Shown: in pieces, positions 35,368-44,787 of the stretch | How positions within the stretch are numbered: the stretch's first letter is position 1 | Layout of the letters: each line of letters starts with the position of its first letter | Origin: Streptomyces antioxidans | GTDB taxonomy: Bacteria > Actinomycetota > Actinomycetes > Streptomycetales > Streptomycetaceae | Direction: 5' to 3' | DNA: 64,000 bases | NCBI RefSeq assembly: GCF_000968685.2 | Contig: NZ_LAKD02000004.1 | Coordinates: 186,001 to 250,000, forward strand | The notes under the pieces: generated by a model | The model's input: only the letters and a program-made list of their open reading frames with translations | Databases searched by the model: none | What the model was told of the DNA's origin: nothing | Translations under genes and position numbers: made by a program

Positions 35368-36501
35368 ATGGCCGAGAACGCGATCGTCAATGACAACCTC
35401 GCCGCCAAGTTCGCCACCGAGAAGGAGTCCCCGTACACCCGCTGGGTCGCGGCGGAGGGCCTTGACATCATCGCCGCCCACTACGTTCCGGACCTGCGCA
35501 CCGTGGATCTCAAGCCATGGCAGCGGCGCGGCGGGCGCGGCGTGTTCATCAACCACGAGGCCACCCGCACCTCCAACGACTGCTACGTGTGCGAGATCCC
35601 GGCCGGCGGCAAGCTCGCCCCGCAGCGCCAGCTGTTCGAGGAGATGATCCTCGTCCTCGAGGGCAACGGCTCGACCCGGGTGTGGAACGACACCGGTGCG
35701 TCGGTCACCTTCGAGTGGCGGGCCGGCTCGATCTTCGCGATCCCGCTCAACACCCACCACCAGCACTTCAACGGGTCCGGCGGCAGGGCCGCCCGCTTCG
35801 TGGCGTCCACCAATCTGCCGCCCGTCCTGAACCTCTACGCCGACCCGGACTTCGTCTTCGGCACCGCCCGCGACTTCCCGGACCGCTTCGACGGCGAGCC
35901 GGACTACTTCTCACCCAAGGGCGAGCAGAAGGGCCTCCTCCTCGACACCAACTTCGTCGCGGACGCGGTCAACCTGCCGCTGATCGAGGCGAAGGAGCGC
36001 GGCGCGGGCGGCGGCCACATCCGCTTCGCGATGGCCAAGGGGTCGATGAACAGCCATATCTCCCAGTTCCCCACCGCCACCTACAAGAAAGGCCACCGGC
36101 ACGGCCCCGGCGCCCATGTCATCATCCTCTCCGGCGAGGGCTACAGCCTGATGTGGCCCGAGGGCGAGGAGCCGCGCCGCTACGAGTGGGGCCCCGGCAC
36201 ACTGATCGTCCCGCCGAACATGTGGTTCCACCAGCACTTCAACACCGGTACGGAGCCCGCCCGCTATCTCGCCTTCAAGCACGAGGTGGTCTCCGTGCGC
36301 AACGCCCAGGGGGTGCCCAAGGCGTGGATCAGCCAGCGGATCGGCGGCGACCAGATCGACTACGCCGACGAGTCCGCCTATGTGCGGGAGACCTTCCGCG
36401 AGGCGCTGGCCAAGCACGGGATGGAGCCGCGGATGGACGAGGTGTACGAGGCCGAGCTGGCCACCCTGCCGCCGCTGCCGCACCCCCGCCCCCAGGGCTG
36501 A
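35368..36501 (+). CDS. double-cupin protein 1 (gentisate dioxygenase-like fold)
   Basis: A 377-aa protein with two cupin domains. The first spans ~70-160 (CYVCEIPAGGKLAPQRQLFEEMILVLEGNG, then NTHHQHFNGSGG) and the second ~225-320 (KKGHRHGPGAHVIILSGEGYSL, then PPNMWFHQHFNTG). Both have paired histidines suited to Fe or Mn. It may be a ring-cleaving dioxygenase or an isomerase; no classical extradiol or intradiol enzyme is encoded nearby. Followed 3 bp later by the EutA-like gene, so the two are surely co-translated. Confidence 0.85.
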   Translation: MAENAIVNDNLAAKFATEKESPYTRWVAAEGLDIIAAHYVPDLRTVDLKPWQRRGGRGVFINHEATRTSNDCYVCEIPAGGKLAPQRQLFEEMILVLEGNGSTRVWNDTGASVTFEWRAGSIFAIPLNTHHQHFNGSGGRAARFVASTNLPPVLNLYADPDFVFGTARDFPDRFDGEPDYFSPKGEQKGLLLDTNFVADAVNLPLIEAKERGAGGGHIRFAMAKGSMNSHISQFPTATYKKGHRHGPGAHVIILSGEGYSLMWPEGEEPRRYEWGPGTLIVPPNMWFHQHFNTGTEPARYLAFKHEVVSVRNAQGVPKAWISQRIGGDQIDYADESAYVRETFREALAKHGMEPRMDEVYEAELATLPPLPHPRPQG

Positions 36502-36504
36502 TCC

Positions 36505-38124
36505 ATGCCGCACCCGCACCCGCACACTCAAGAACACGGGCACGACGAGGTCCGCCTCGTGCACTCCTCCTACGTACCCGCCCACGACCACGAGCACGAC
36601 GAGGACCCGGGCCGCATCGAGGACAACCCGATCTGGCGGCAGGACAATGTGACCCTGTGCAGCGTCGGCATCGACATCGGCTCCTCGGGGACCCAGGTGC
36701 TGTTCTCCCGGCTCTTTCTGCGCCGCATCGGAGAGGAGCTGACCAGCCGCTATCTGGTGGTGCGCCGGGAGACCCTGCACCGTTCGCCGGTATGGCTCAC
36801 TCCCTACGCGAGCGAGACGATGATCGACGCGAGTGCGCTGGGCGGGCTCGTCGACGAGGCGTACGGCGCGGCGGCCATCCGGCCCGAGGATGTGGACACC
36901 GGGGTGGTGATCCTGACCGGGGAGGCGCTGCGCCGCCACAACGCCTCCGCGATCGCCTCGGTGCTCGCGGCCAAGGGAGGCGACCTGGTCACCGCGACGG
37001 CGGGCCACCACATGGAGGCCCGACTCGCCGCCTACGGCTCCGGAGCGGCCCGTGCCTCCTACGAGGCGGGCACCCGGGTGCTCACCGTCGACATCGGCGG
37101 CGGCACCACCAAGCTCGCCCTGGTCGACCACGGGCGGGTGGAGGCGACGGCGGCCGTGCACATCGGCGGCCGCCTCCAGGTGACCGGGCCCGACGGACGG
37201 ATCGAGCGCTTGGCACCGGCGGGCCGGGACCACGCCCACCGCGCCGGCTTTGACTGGGACCTCGGAAGCCGGGTGTCGGACGCCCAGCAGGACGCGGTGG
37301 CGGCGTCGATGGCGGACCTGCTGGTCCGTGCCCTGCTCGCCCCGCACGAGGTGAGGGATCTGTATCTCACCGATCCCCTGCCGAACCTCGGCCGGCTGGA
37401 CGGGGTGGTCTTCTCCGGCGGGGTCGCCGAGTACGTCTACGGCCGTGAGCACCGCGACTTCGGCGACCTGGGCCGACGGCTCGGCGACCGGCTGCGGGCG
37501 GCTGCCGGGGAGGGGGCGCTGGGGGTGCCGCTGCTGCCCGCCGGTGAGTGCATCCGCGCCACCGCGGTCGGCGCCTCGGAGTACAGCGTCCAGCTGAGCG
37601 GGAACACCGGGCATATCTCCTCGCCCGACGCCCTGCTGCCCCGCCGCAACCTGGCGGTGGTGTGCCCCGCTTACGCCCCCGGCGAGGAGGTGGACGCCGC
37701 CGCGCTCGCCGGGGCGATCCGCGGGTGCCTGCGCGAGGCGGACGCCGAGGGCCCGGACCGGGACGTGGCGCTGGCCCTGGCCTGGCACGGGCCGCCGTCG
37801 TACGAGCGGCTGCTGCCGTTCGCCCGCGGCGTCCGGGACGGGCTGGCCGCGCGCACGGCGGCCGGCCGGCCGGTGTACGTGGTCCTCGACGGGGACGTGG
37901 CGATGACCCTGGGCCGGCTGCTGACCGATGAACTCGGCCTCCCCGGTGAGGTGCTGGTGCTCGACGGCATCACGCTCCAGGACTTCGACCACGTCGACCT
38001 CGGCCGGGTGCGGCACCCCTCCGGGACCGTGCCCGTGACCATCAAGTCCCTTGTCTTCGCGGAGCGGCCGACGGGTGCTCCGACGGGTGCTCCGGAGGCC
38101 GCCCGGGGCGGCCCAGATCGGTAA
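36505..38124 (+). CDS. EutA-like reactivating-factor ATPase (ASKHA superfamily)
   Basis: A 539-aa protein matching EutA, the ATP-dependent chaperone that swaps damaged cobalamin out of ethanolamine ammonia-lyase. It has the phosphate-1 loop VGIDIGSSGTQVLF (54-67), EDVDTGVVILTGEALRRHNA, DLVTATAGHHMEA, the phosphate-2 loop VDIGGGTTKLAL (195-206), the adenosine motif VVFSGGVAEYVYG (300-312), and the closing VPVTIKSLVF. E. coli EutA is about 467 aa; here a His/Asp-rich lead (HPHPH ... HDHEHDE) and a short tail are added. No EutB, EutC or other B12 enzyme lies in the window, so the client is unknown. Confidence 0.88.
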   Translation: MPHPHPHTQEHGHDEVRLVHSSYVPAHDHEHDEDPGRIEDNPIWRQDNVTLCSVGIDIGSSGTQVLFSRLFLRRIGEELTSRYLVVRRETLHRSPVWLTPYASETMIDASALGGLVDEAYGAAAIRPEDVDTGVVILTGEALRRHNASAIASVLAAKGGDLVTATAGHHMEARLAAYGSGAARASYEAGTRVLTVDIGGGTTKLALVDHGRVEATAAVHIGGRLQVTGPDGRIERLAPAGRDHAHRAGFDWDLGSRVSDAQQDAVAASMADLLVRALLAPHEVRDLYLTDPLPNLGRLDGVVFSGGVAEYVYGREHRDFGDLGRRLGDRLRAAAGEGALGVPLLPAGECIRATAVGASEYSVQLSGNTGHISSPDALLPRRNLAVVCPAYAPGEEVDAAALAGAIRGCLREADAEGPDRDVALALAWHGPPSYERLLPFARGVRDGLAARTAAGRPVYVVLDGDVAMTLGRLLTDELGLPGEVLVLDGITLQDFDHVDLGRVRHPSGTVPVTIKSLVFAERPTGAPTGAPEAARGGPDR

Positions 38125-38146
38125 CGAATCAATAAAGTCCTGTCCG

Positions 38147-38159
38147 ATGGTTAGACCAT
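38147..38159. promoter_or_regulatory. GntR-type operator E, before the ABC importer
   Basis: ATGGTTAGACCAT contains a perfect TGGT-N3-ACCA element and overlaps a CATAAT -10-like hexamer. On the other strand it shares GGTATTATGGTC with operator F. Confidence 0.75.
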
Positions 38160-38265
38160 AATACCTCGGTCTTGTTTCATGCAGGGACAAGCACGGTGGC
38201 CGGAAGGTAAACCGGCCGCCGGCACCCCCCACTCCCCAGACCATCCCTCGGCCCTGGAGTGTGTG

Positions 38266-39372
38266 ATGCGTCATGGCGCTCTTACCGCCGGCCTGCTGGT
38301 CGCCGGTCTGCTGATGTCCGCGTGCGGTCCCTCGCCCACGACGACCGCCGCCAACGCCCCCCGGGAGAAGTCCAACCCGTACGCCGCCTACGAGGGCCTG
38401 AAGGGCGGGAAGCGCACCGCGAAGCTCCTCGCCGACGCCCGTGAAGAGGGCGGTGTGCTCGACCTGTACACCTCGAACACCGATATCCAGGACCTGGTCG
38501 ACGGCTTCAAAAAGGCCCACCCCGGCATCAAGGTCCGTGCCTTCCGCGCCAACTCCGAGACGGTGCTCCAGCGCACCCTCCAGGAGAACCAGGCGGGCAA
38601 GCCGCAGAACGACGTCATCGACACCAACGACCTCGAACTGCGCGCCCTCGACTCCCAGCACCTCCTGCGGGCCTACACCGGCCCCTCAGCGAGGGGTCTC
38701 AAGCCCGAGGCCAAGGGCCTCGGCAACTGGACCGCCGAGCGGTTCAACGCCTTCGTCGCCGGCTGGAACACCCGGGAGATCCCCAGGGGCGGGCAGCCCG
38801 AGGACTTCACCGGATTCGCCGACCCGAAGTGGAAGGGAAAGCTCTCGGTCGAGGTCGGCGACTGGGACTGGTACGCCGCCATGCACACCTATCTCACCGA
38901 GAAGAAGGGAATGACCGAGGCGGCGGCCGACGCCCTGTTCAAGAAGGTCGTCGCCAACGTCAAGGTGGCCAAGGGCCACACCGTGCAGGGCGAGATGCTC
39001 AGCGCCGGCCAGTTCGGCCTGGCCCTGTCCGTATACAGCCACACCGTAGACAAGGCCGCCCGCAAGGGCGCGCCCGTCACCTGGAAGCCGGTCGTCGAAC
39101 CGGTGATCCTCCGGCCCAACGGGATCGGGCTCATGGCCAGTCCGCGGCATCCGGCCGCGGCGCTGCTGTGGACCGACTACGTCCTCGGCGAGGGCCAGAA
39201 GGAGATCGCCAAGTCGCTGCGGATCCCCGCGGCGCGCCACGTACCCGGATACGACGAACCCGTGCCCGCCGGTACGGAGACCTTCACCCTCTCCAAGACC
39301 GGCGAGACAGAAACCAAGAAATGGGACGCGGCCTACGACGCCCTGCTGCGGGGCGCCCCGCAGGCCGACTGA
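38266..39372 (+). CDS. ABC solute-binding lipoprotein 1 (family 1 / Fe3+-type fold)
   Basis: A 368-aa lipoprotein with signal and lipobox (LLVAGLLMSACG). The mature part is an FbpA/AfuA-like binding protein: LDLYTSNTDIQDLVDGFKKAHPGIKVRAFRANSETVLQRTL. It is a close paralogue of the next gene (shared NSETVLQRTLQE, KVAKGHT, PNGIGLM/PNGVGML and GQKE blocks), so the pair arose by tandem duplication. The Fe3+ label is by homology only; in this island the ligand is more likely an aromatic or other organic acid. It is the first gene after operator E. Confidence 0.88.
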   Translation: MRHGALTAGLLVAGLLMSACGPSPTTTAANAPREKSNPYAAYEGLKGGKRTAKLLADAREEGGVLDLYTSNTDIQDLVDGFKKAHPGIKVRAFRANSETVLQRTLQENQAGKPQNDVIDTNDLELRALDSQHLLRAYTGPSARGLKPEAKGLGNWTAERFNAFVAGWNTREIPRGGQPEDFTGFADPKWKGKLSVEVGDWDWYAAMHTYLTEKKGMTEAAADALFKKVVANVKVAKGHTVQGEMLSAGQFGLALSVYSHTVDKAARKGAPVTWKPVVEPVILRPNGIGLMASPRHPAAALLWTDYVLGEGQKEIAKSLRIPAARHVPGYDEPVPAGTETFTLSKTGETETKKWDAAYDALLRGAPQAD

Positions 39373-39401
39373 CCTGTCCCTCCCACCGATCTGGAGCTCT
39401 A

Positions 39402-40514
39402 ATGAGGAGCCGTACCCCGATCTTCGCGGCAGCCGCGCTGCTGTCCGCCGGTGCCCTCAGCGGCTGCGGCGGCGCCCTGCCGAACGCGGCCGCCGGCGGC
39501 AAGGAGAACGCCGTCTACGCCGAGATCGCCGCCCTGCCGAAGGAGAAGCAGCGGGAGAAGGCCCGCGAACTGGCCAAGGACGAGGGCGGCACGTTCACCC
39601 TCTACACCTCGATGACGGCCGACATCGCCACCCCCGTCGCCAAGGCCTTCGAGAAGGACACCGGCATCCACGTCACCGTCTTCCGCGGCAACTCCGAGAC
39701 GGTCCTCCAGCGCACCCTCCAGGAGTCGCAGGCCCGCAGGGCGGGCGCGGACGCGGTGGAGACCAACTTCCGCGAAATGGTGGCGCTCTCCGACAACAAG
39801 CTGCTCGCCGCGTTCCACGGCTCCGCACTCGACAAGGTGGAGAAGACCGGCAAGTTCGCCACCTGGACCGCCACCCGCCTCAACATCTTCCACCCGGCCT
39901 GGAACACCCGCCTCATCAAGCCCGGTGAGGAGCCGACGAGCTGGGAGGACCTGGCCGACCCCAGGTACAAGGGCCGCATCACCCTGGAGGTCAGCGACAG
40001 CGACTGGTTCGAGAACGTCACCCACTACTGGCTGGAGCGCGGCAAGTCCGAGGCCGAAATAGACCAGCTCTGGAAGAAGATCGTCGCCAACTCCAAGGTG
40101 GCCAAGGGCCACACCACGATGATGCAGTTCCTCACCTCAGGACAGACCCCCATGGAGGCGATGAACTACACCTACATCACCACCCGCTCGGCGGCCAGCG
40201 GCGCACCGGTCACCTTCCTGCCGAAGAGCGGGAAGTCGACGGTGCCGGCGTTCCCGCGCCCCAACGGCGTCGGCATGCTCAAGTCCGCCCAGCACCCGGC
40301 CTCCGCCTGGCTGTTCTACGACTGGATGCTCACCGAGGGTCAGAAGGAGCTCGTGGGGCTCCACCTGACCCCTTCCACCAAGGTCCCCGGCGACAAGAGC
40401 CTCGACGGCCTGACCCTCGTCCCGTTCGACGTCAAGGGCCTCAGCCACGACCAGGGCACCTGGGACAGGAAGTACGACGCGCTGCTGCGCGGCGTCGACA
40501 CCGTGGGGAAGTGA
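39402..40514 (+). CDS. ABC solute-binding lipoprotein 2, paralogue of the preceding gene
   Basis: A 370-aa lipoprotein (LLSAGALSGCGG lipobox) with FTLYTSMTADIATPVAKAFEKDTGIHVTVFRGNSETVLQRTL and the same downstream blocks as its neighbour. Two binding proteins for one membrane component suggest either two ligands or a ligand and a sensor function. It lies 29 bp after the first paralogue and 4 bp before the permease. Confidence 0.9.
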   Translation: MRSRTPIFAAAALLSAGALSGCGGALPNAAAGGKENAVYAEIAALPKEKQREKARELAKDEGGTFTLYTSMTADIATPVAKAFEKDTGIHVTVFRGNSETVLQRTLQESQARRAGADAVETNFREMVALSDNKLLAAFHGSALDKVEKTGKFATWTATRLNIFHPAWNTRLIKPGEEPTSWEDLADPRYKGRITLEVSDSDWFENVTHYWLERGKSEAEIDQLWKKIVANSKVAKGHTTMMQFLTSGQTPMEAMNYTYITTRSAASGAPVTFLPKSGKSTVPAFPRPNGVGMLKSAQHPASAWLFYDWMLTEGQKELVGLHLTPSTKVPGDKSLDGLTLVPFDVKGLSHDQGTWDRKYDALLRGVDTVGK

Positions 40515-40518
40515 CCCG

Positions 40519-42309
40519 ATGGCCCTGATATCCGCCTCCCGCAAGGATCCCGCCGCGCCCTCACAGGACCCGCCGCCGCCGTCCAGGCCAGGGCTGCTGA
40601 CCCGGCTGCGGCGCAAACGGCTCTCCGCGCAGACCCTCCTGGTCGGCGGCGCCGTGATCGTCGTCGGCTATCTCGCGGTCGTACCGCTCGGCTATCTCAT
40701 CCATGACACGTTCCTCGACGCCGACGGCTCCGGCGTCTCCCTCGACGCCTTCTCCCGCGCCTACGGCGGCAACTCCCAGTCGGGGGACATGCTCCTCAAC
40801 TCGCTGTGGTTCGCGCTGGGTTCGGCCGCCCTCGCGCTGATCCTGGGCACCACGCTCGCCTATATCCAGGTCCGTACCGACACCCCGTTCAAGAGCCTGT
40901 TCTTCGCCGCGTCCCTGGTCCCGCTGATCGTCCCGGGCATCCTGTACTCCACGTCCTGGATCTTCCTCGGCGACCCGCAGAGCGGACTGCTGAACGCGCT
41001 GCTCTTCAAACCCCTCACCGGCACCTCACCGGTCAACATCTACAGCGTATGGGGCATGATCTGGGTCCAGGGCCTCCATCTGTCCCCCGTCGCGTTCCTC
41101 CTGATGGTCGCGGCGTTCCGCGCCATGGACCCCTCGCTCGAGGAGTCCGCGGCGATGTCCGGGGCCTCCCGGCTCACGGTGCTGCGCCGCATCACGGTGC
41201 CGCTGGTGCGGCCGGCCCTCATCTCCGCCGCACTGCTGATGTTCGTCCAGTCCCTGGAGAGCTTCGAGGTACCGGCCCTGCTCGGGCTGCAGAACGGCAT
41301 CTACGTCTTCACCAGCCGCATCTACTTCGTGCTGCGCTCCTACCCCACGGACTACGGTGCCGCCGGCGCCTACGCCATCGGTCTGCTGCTCATCGCCGCG
41401 GCCGGGGTGCTCCTCTCATCGTGGCTCCAGCGCTCCTCGCGCAACTTCCAGACCGTCACCGGAAAGGCGTTCCGCCCCCGCCCGGTCGAGCTCGGCCGGG
41501 CCCGGCCCGTCGTGGGCGTCGCGGTCATCGTGTACTTCCTGATCACCGTGGTGCTGCCGGTCGCGGTGCTCGTGTACGCGTCGCTGCTGAAGTACTACGC
41601 GGCGCCGTCCGCCGAGACGCTGTCCTCGCTCACCTTCGACAACTACCGGCAGGTCTTCGACATGCCGCTGGCGTTCACCGCGCTGAAGAACTCGCTGATC
41701 CTGGGCCTCGGCGCGGCCACCGTGGTCATGCTGCTCACGGCGGTCGTCTCCTGGGTGGTGCTGCGCACCAAGGCGCGCGGGCGGCGCCTGCTCGACCTGC
41801 TCGCCTTCACCCCCATCGTCATCCCCGGCCTGGTCCTCGGCCTCGCCCTGGCCTTCGTCTACCTGCGGATGCCACTGCCGATCTACGGCACCCTGCTGAT
41901 CCTGCTGGTGTCGTACTGCACCCGCTACCTGCCGTACGGCATGCGCTACTCGTCGGCGGCGATGGCGCAGATGGCACCCGAGCTGGAGGAGTCCGCCGCG
42001 GTGTCCGGGGCGTCCTGGTTCCAGACCTTCCGGCGGGTGCTGCTGCCGCTGATGAGCAGCGGCATCCTGGCCGGCTGGGTGTACATCCTCGTCGTCTCCT
42101 TCCGCGAGCTGTCCAGCACGATCCTGCTGTACAGCCCCGGTAAGGAGGTGCTGTCCGTCCTGATCTGGGAGCAGTTCGAGAACGGGCAGTTCACCACGCT
42201 CGCCGCGCTCGGCGTGTGCATGGTGCTCCTGCTGGTCGTGCTCGTCGCCCTCGCCTACCGGCTCGGCGCCCGCTTCGGGCTCCAGGGCCAGGCCGACTCC
42301 TCCAACTAG
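40519..42309 (+). CDS. ABC permease, fused double-domain (FbpB type)
   Basis: A 596-aa inner-membrane protein with about 12 helices in two homologous halves. Each half has an EAA loop: EESAAMSGASRLTVLRRITVPL near residue 209 and EESAAVSGASWFQTFRRVLLPL near residue 492. This fused layout is that of Fe3+/thiamine/putrescine-type importers. It would form the channel for both binding proteins and pairs with the ATPase 15 bp downstream. Confidence 0.93.
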   Translation: MALISASRKDPAAPSQDPPPPSRPGLLTRLRRKRLSAQTLLVGGAVIVVGYLAVVPLGYLIHDTFLDADGSGVSLDAFSRAYGGNSQSGDMLLNSLWFALGSAALALILGTTLAYIQVRTDTPFKSLFFAASLVPLIVPGILYSTSWIFLGDPQSGLLNALLFKPLTGTSPVNIYSVWGMIWVQGLHLSPVAFLLMVAAFRAMDPSLEESAAMSGASRLTVLRRITVPLVRPALISAALLMFVQSLESFEVPALLGLQNGIYVFTSRIYFVLRSYPTDYGAAGAYAIGLLLIAAAGVLLSSWLQRSSRNFQTVTGKAFRPRPVELGRARPVVGVAVIVYFLITVVLPVAVLVYASLLKYYAAPSAETLSSLTFDNYRQVFDMPLAFTALKNSLILGLGAATVVMLLTAVVSWVVLRTKARGRRLLDLLAFTPIVIPGLVLGLALAFVYLRMPLPIYGTLLILLVSYCTRYLPYGMRYSSAAMAQMAPELEESAAVSGASWFQTFRRVLLPLMSSGILAGWVYILVVSFRELSSTILLYSPGKEVLSVLIWEQFENGQFTTLAALGVCMVLLLVVLVALAYRLGARFGLQGQADSSN

Positions 42310-42324
42310 CCCAAGGACAGGCTG

Positions 42325-43458
42325 ATGCTGACTGTCGAATCCCTGAAGAAGTCCTACGACGAGGCGCCGGGAAGGGCGGCCCGCCGCAAGAAGAGGGACA
42401 CCACCCGCACCTATGCCGTCGGCGGCGTCGACTTCGAGGTCAACGACGGCGAACTCTTCACCCTGCTCGGTCCGTCCGGCTGCGGCAAGACCACGACACT
42501 GCGCTCCATCGCCGGTCTGGAACGCCCCACCGAGGGCAAGGTCGCGCTGGGCGGCCGGGTCCTGTTCGACTCGGCGCAGGACGTCAACCTCCGCCCCAAC
42601 CAGCGCGGTTTCGGCATGGTCTTCCAGTCGTACGCGATCTGGCCGCACATGACCGTGGCCAAGAACGTCTCCTTCCCGCTGGAGGTCATGCCGCGCGCCA
42701 AGCGGCCCTCCCGCCAGGAGATCGACCACCAGGTCGCCGAGGTCCTGGAGAGCGTGGAACTCGGCGCCTACGCCCAGCGGTCGGCGACCAAGCTGTCCGG
42801 TGGCCAGCAGCAGCGCCTGGCCCTGGCCCGCGCCCTGGTGACCCGGCCCGAGCTGATGCTCCTCGACGAGCCGCTGTCCAATCTGGACGCCAAGCTGCGC
42901 GAGACCATGCGGTTCGAACTCAAGCGCCTGCAGCGGGAGTTGAACCTCACCGCGATCTATGTGACACACGACCAGGCCGAGGCTCTGGTGATGTCGAGCC
43001 GGATCGCCGTGATGAACGAGGGCCGCGTCGAGCAGATCGGCAAGCCCCGGGAGATCTACACCCGGCCCGCCACCCGCTTCGTCGCCGAGTTCATCGGCAC
43101 CTCCAACTTCCTGGAGGGCAAGGTCGTCGCCGTGAACGGCGGCGAGGTGGAGGTGGACACCCCGCACGGCCGGCTGGTGGCCGCCGATCCGCCGCGCAAG
43201 CCCGTCGTCGGCGACCCGGTGCTCCTCTCCATCCGCCCCGAATGCGTGGACCTGTCGCGCGAGCGGCGCGGTCTGCCCAACGAGTGGACCGGCACCGTCC
43301 GGACCCGCGCGTTCCTCGGCGATGTCGTCGACCACATCGTGCAGATCGGCGACACCGAGATCCGCAACCGGTCCAACCCGACGCTCTCCATCCCGCCCGG
43401 CACGGAGGTCCACTTCTCGGTCACGCCGGACAAGGTGACGCTGGTGCCGGTCGGCTGA
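42325..43458 (+). CDS. ABC transporter ATP-binding protein (FbpC/PotA type)
   Basis: A 377-aa ATPase. It has Walker A GPSGCGKTT, the Q-loop VFQSYAIWPHMTV, the signature LSGGQQQRLALARAL, Walker B LMLLDEPLSNLD, and a C-terminal TOBE-like regulatory domain (VLLSIRPECVDLS, FLGDVVDHIVQIG). An Arg/Lys-rich insert (GRAARRKKRDTTRT) sits in the N-terminal strand region ahead of Walker A. It powers import by the double-domain permease. Confidence 0.94.
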   Translation: MLTVESLKKSYDEAPGRAARRKKRDTTRTYAVGGVDFEVNDGELFTLLGPSGCGKTTTLRSIAGLERPTEGKVALGGRVLFDSAQDVNLRPNQRGFGMVFQSYAIWPHMTVAKNVSFPLEVMPRAKRPSRQEIDHQVAEVLESVELGAYAQRSATKLSGGQQQRLALARALVTRPELMLLDEPLSNLDAKLRETMRFELKRLQRELNLTAIYVTHDQAEALVMSSRIAVMNEGRVEQIGKPREIYTRPATRFVAEFIGTSNFLEGKVVAVNGGEVEVDTPHGRLVAADPPRKPVVGDPVLLSIRPECVDLSRERRGLPNEWTGTVRTRAFLGDVVDHIVQIGDTEIRNRSNPTLSIPPGTEVHFSVTPDKVTLVPVG

Positions 43459-43507
43459 CCGGCCCCGGCCGAACCACCGCCGTCCCGACCGACCACAGAG
43501 GAGGACC

Positions 43508-44749
43508 GTGCGTCCGACGCTTCCGGAGGTACTCCGGCAGCGCGACTTCGCCCTGTACTGGGCCGGAGTGGTGCTGTCTCAGATCGGCACCCGCGGGGCC
43601 GTGGCCGCCAACCTGTACCAGGTGTACGAGCTGACCGGGTCGACCGCGCAGGTCGGCCTGGTCGGCCTCGCCCAGGCCGTGGCCCTGCTGGCGCTCTCCC
43701 CGCTCGGCGGGGTGTACGCCGACCGGCTCGACCGGCGGCGGCTGCTCCAGGCCACCCAGGCCGTGGCGCTCGTGGTGTCGCTGGCGCTGGCCGGTCTCAC
43801 CCTGACGGGCACGGCCACCGTATGGGCGGTGGCGCTGTCCTCGCTGCTCGCCACGGCGGCCGCCACCTTCGACCAGCCGGCCAGACAGGCACTGATCCCG
43901 GCGCTCGTGCCGCGCGAACGGCTCGTCGACGCGTTCGCGCTGCTCAACCCCTCGCGGGAGCTGGCCGTGCTGGCCGGTCCCGCGCTCGCCGGTGTGCTGA
44001 TCGCGGCCGGCGGGCCGGCGGCCGTCTATGTGTTCGACGCCTTCACCTACGCGGCACTGGTGGCCGCCCTCGCGGTGCTGCGGGTACCGGCGCTGCCGGG
44101 TGCGCGGGGGAAGCCCGCCGGGCTCCTGGCCAGCCTGCGCGAGGGGGCCTCGTACGTGGCCCGCCGCCCGGTGGTGTGGCAGCTGATGGGCCTGGACCTG
44201 GCCGCCACGGTGAGCGGGGCCTACCGGGTGCTGCTGCCCGCGTTCGCCGCCGATGTGCTCCATGTCGGCGCCACGGGCTACGGGTTGCTGTCCGCGGCCC
44301 CCTCGGCCGGCGCGCTGCTCGGCTCGGTATGGGTGTTCCGGCTGGTGCGCACCGCCCGCGCGGGGCGCCTGGCGCTGTGGGGCACCGCGGTGTACGGCCT
44401 CGCGGTGACGGGGCTCGCCCTGTCCGGCACCTTCGTCCTCGCCCTGGCGGCGGCGCTGACGCTGGGCGCGGCGGACGCGCTGGCGACGACGGTCCGGCAT
44501 GCCGCCGTGCAGGTCGAAACGCCGGACGAGCTGCGCGGCAGGGTCTCGGCGATCTACCAGATGGCCTCACGGGGCGGGCCCGCGCTCGGCGACGCCGGGA
44601 TGGGGGTGCTCGCCGGGGCGATCGGCCCGGTGACCGCGCTCGCGCTCGGCGGGCTGGTCCCGGCGGCCGCGGCCGGTCTGGCCGCCGTCCGGGGCGGCCA
44701 GATTCGCGCCTTCGACGTACCCAAAGAGGCGCCGTCGGCCGCTTCTTGA
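43508..44749 (+). CDS. MFS transporter (EntS-like)
   Basis: A 413-aa protein with GTG start at 43508 behind GAGGA. About 12 hydrophobic segments are visible. FALYWAGVVLSQIGTRGAVAANLYQVYELTGS, GGVYADRLDRRRLL and LRGRVSAIYQMASRGGPALGDAG match the EntS/enterobactin-exporter branch of MFS. It could export a pathway by-product or related acid. It is 49 bp after the ATPase gene, with no operator between, so it is probably part of the ABC operon. Confidence 0.9.
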   Translation: MRPTLPEVLRQRDFALYWAGVVLSQIGTRGAVAANLYQVYELTGSTAQVGLVGLAQAVALLALSPLGGVYADRLDRRRLLQATQAVALVVSLALAGLTLTGTATVWAVALSSLLATAAATFDQPARQALIPALVPRERLVDAFALLNPSRELAVLAGPALAGVLIAAGGPAAVYVFDAFTYAALVAALAVLRVPALPGARGKPAGLLASLREGASYVARRPVVWQLMGLDLAATVSGAYRVLLPAFAADVLHVGATGYGLLSAAPSAGALLGSVWVFRLVRTARAGRLALWGTAVYGLAVTGLALSGTFVLALAAALTLGAADALATTVRHAAVQVETPDELRGRVSAIYQMASRGGPALGDAGMGVLAGAIGPVTALALGGLVPAAAAGLAAVRGGQIRAFDVPKEAPSAAS

Positions 44750-44787
44750 GCAATCTGTCAGTTCCGCGTCAGAGGGAGAACTTCCCC

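Noticed and set aside
36505..38124. Ethanolamine utilisation operon
   Set aside because: Only a EutA-like gene is present; no EutBC, shell proteins or ethanolamine permease.
35911..38661. Very long minus-strand open frame opposite cupin 1 and the EutA-like gene
   Set aside because: Low-complexity, no family match, and both plus-strand genes have clear motifs; it is a GC-bias artefact.
38266..43458. Iron uptake operon
   Set aside because: Homology suggests Fe3+-type proteins, but the promoter carries the island's GntR-type site and no DmdR/Fur-like box was seen, so iron is not asserted.
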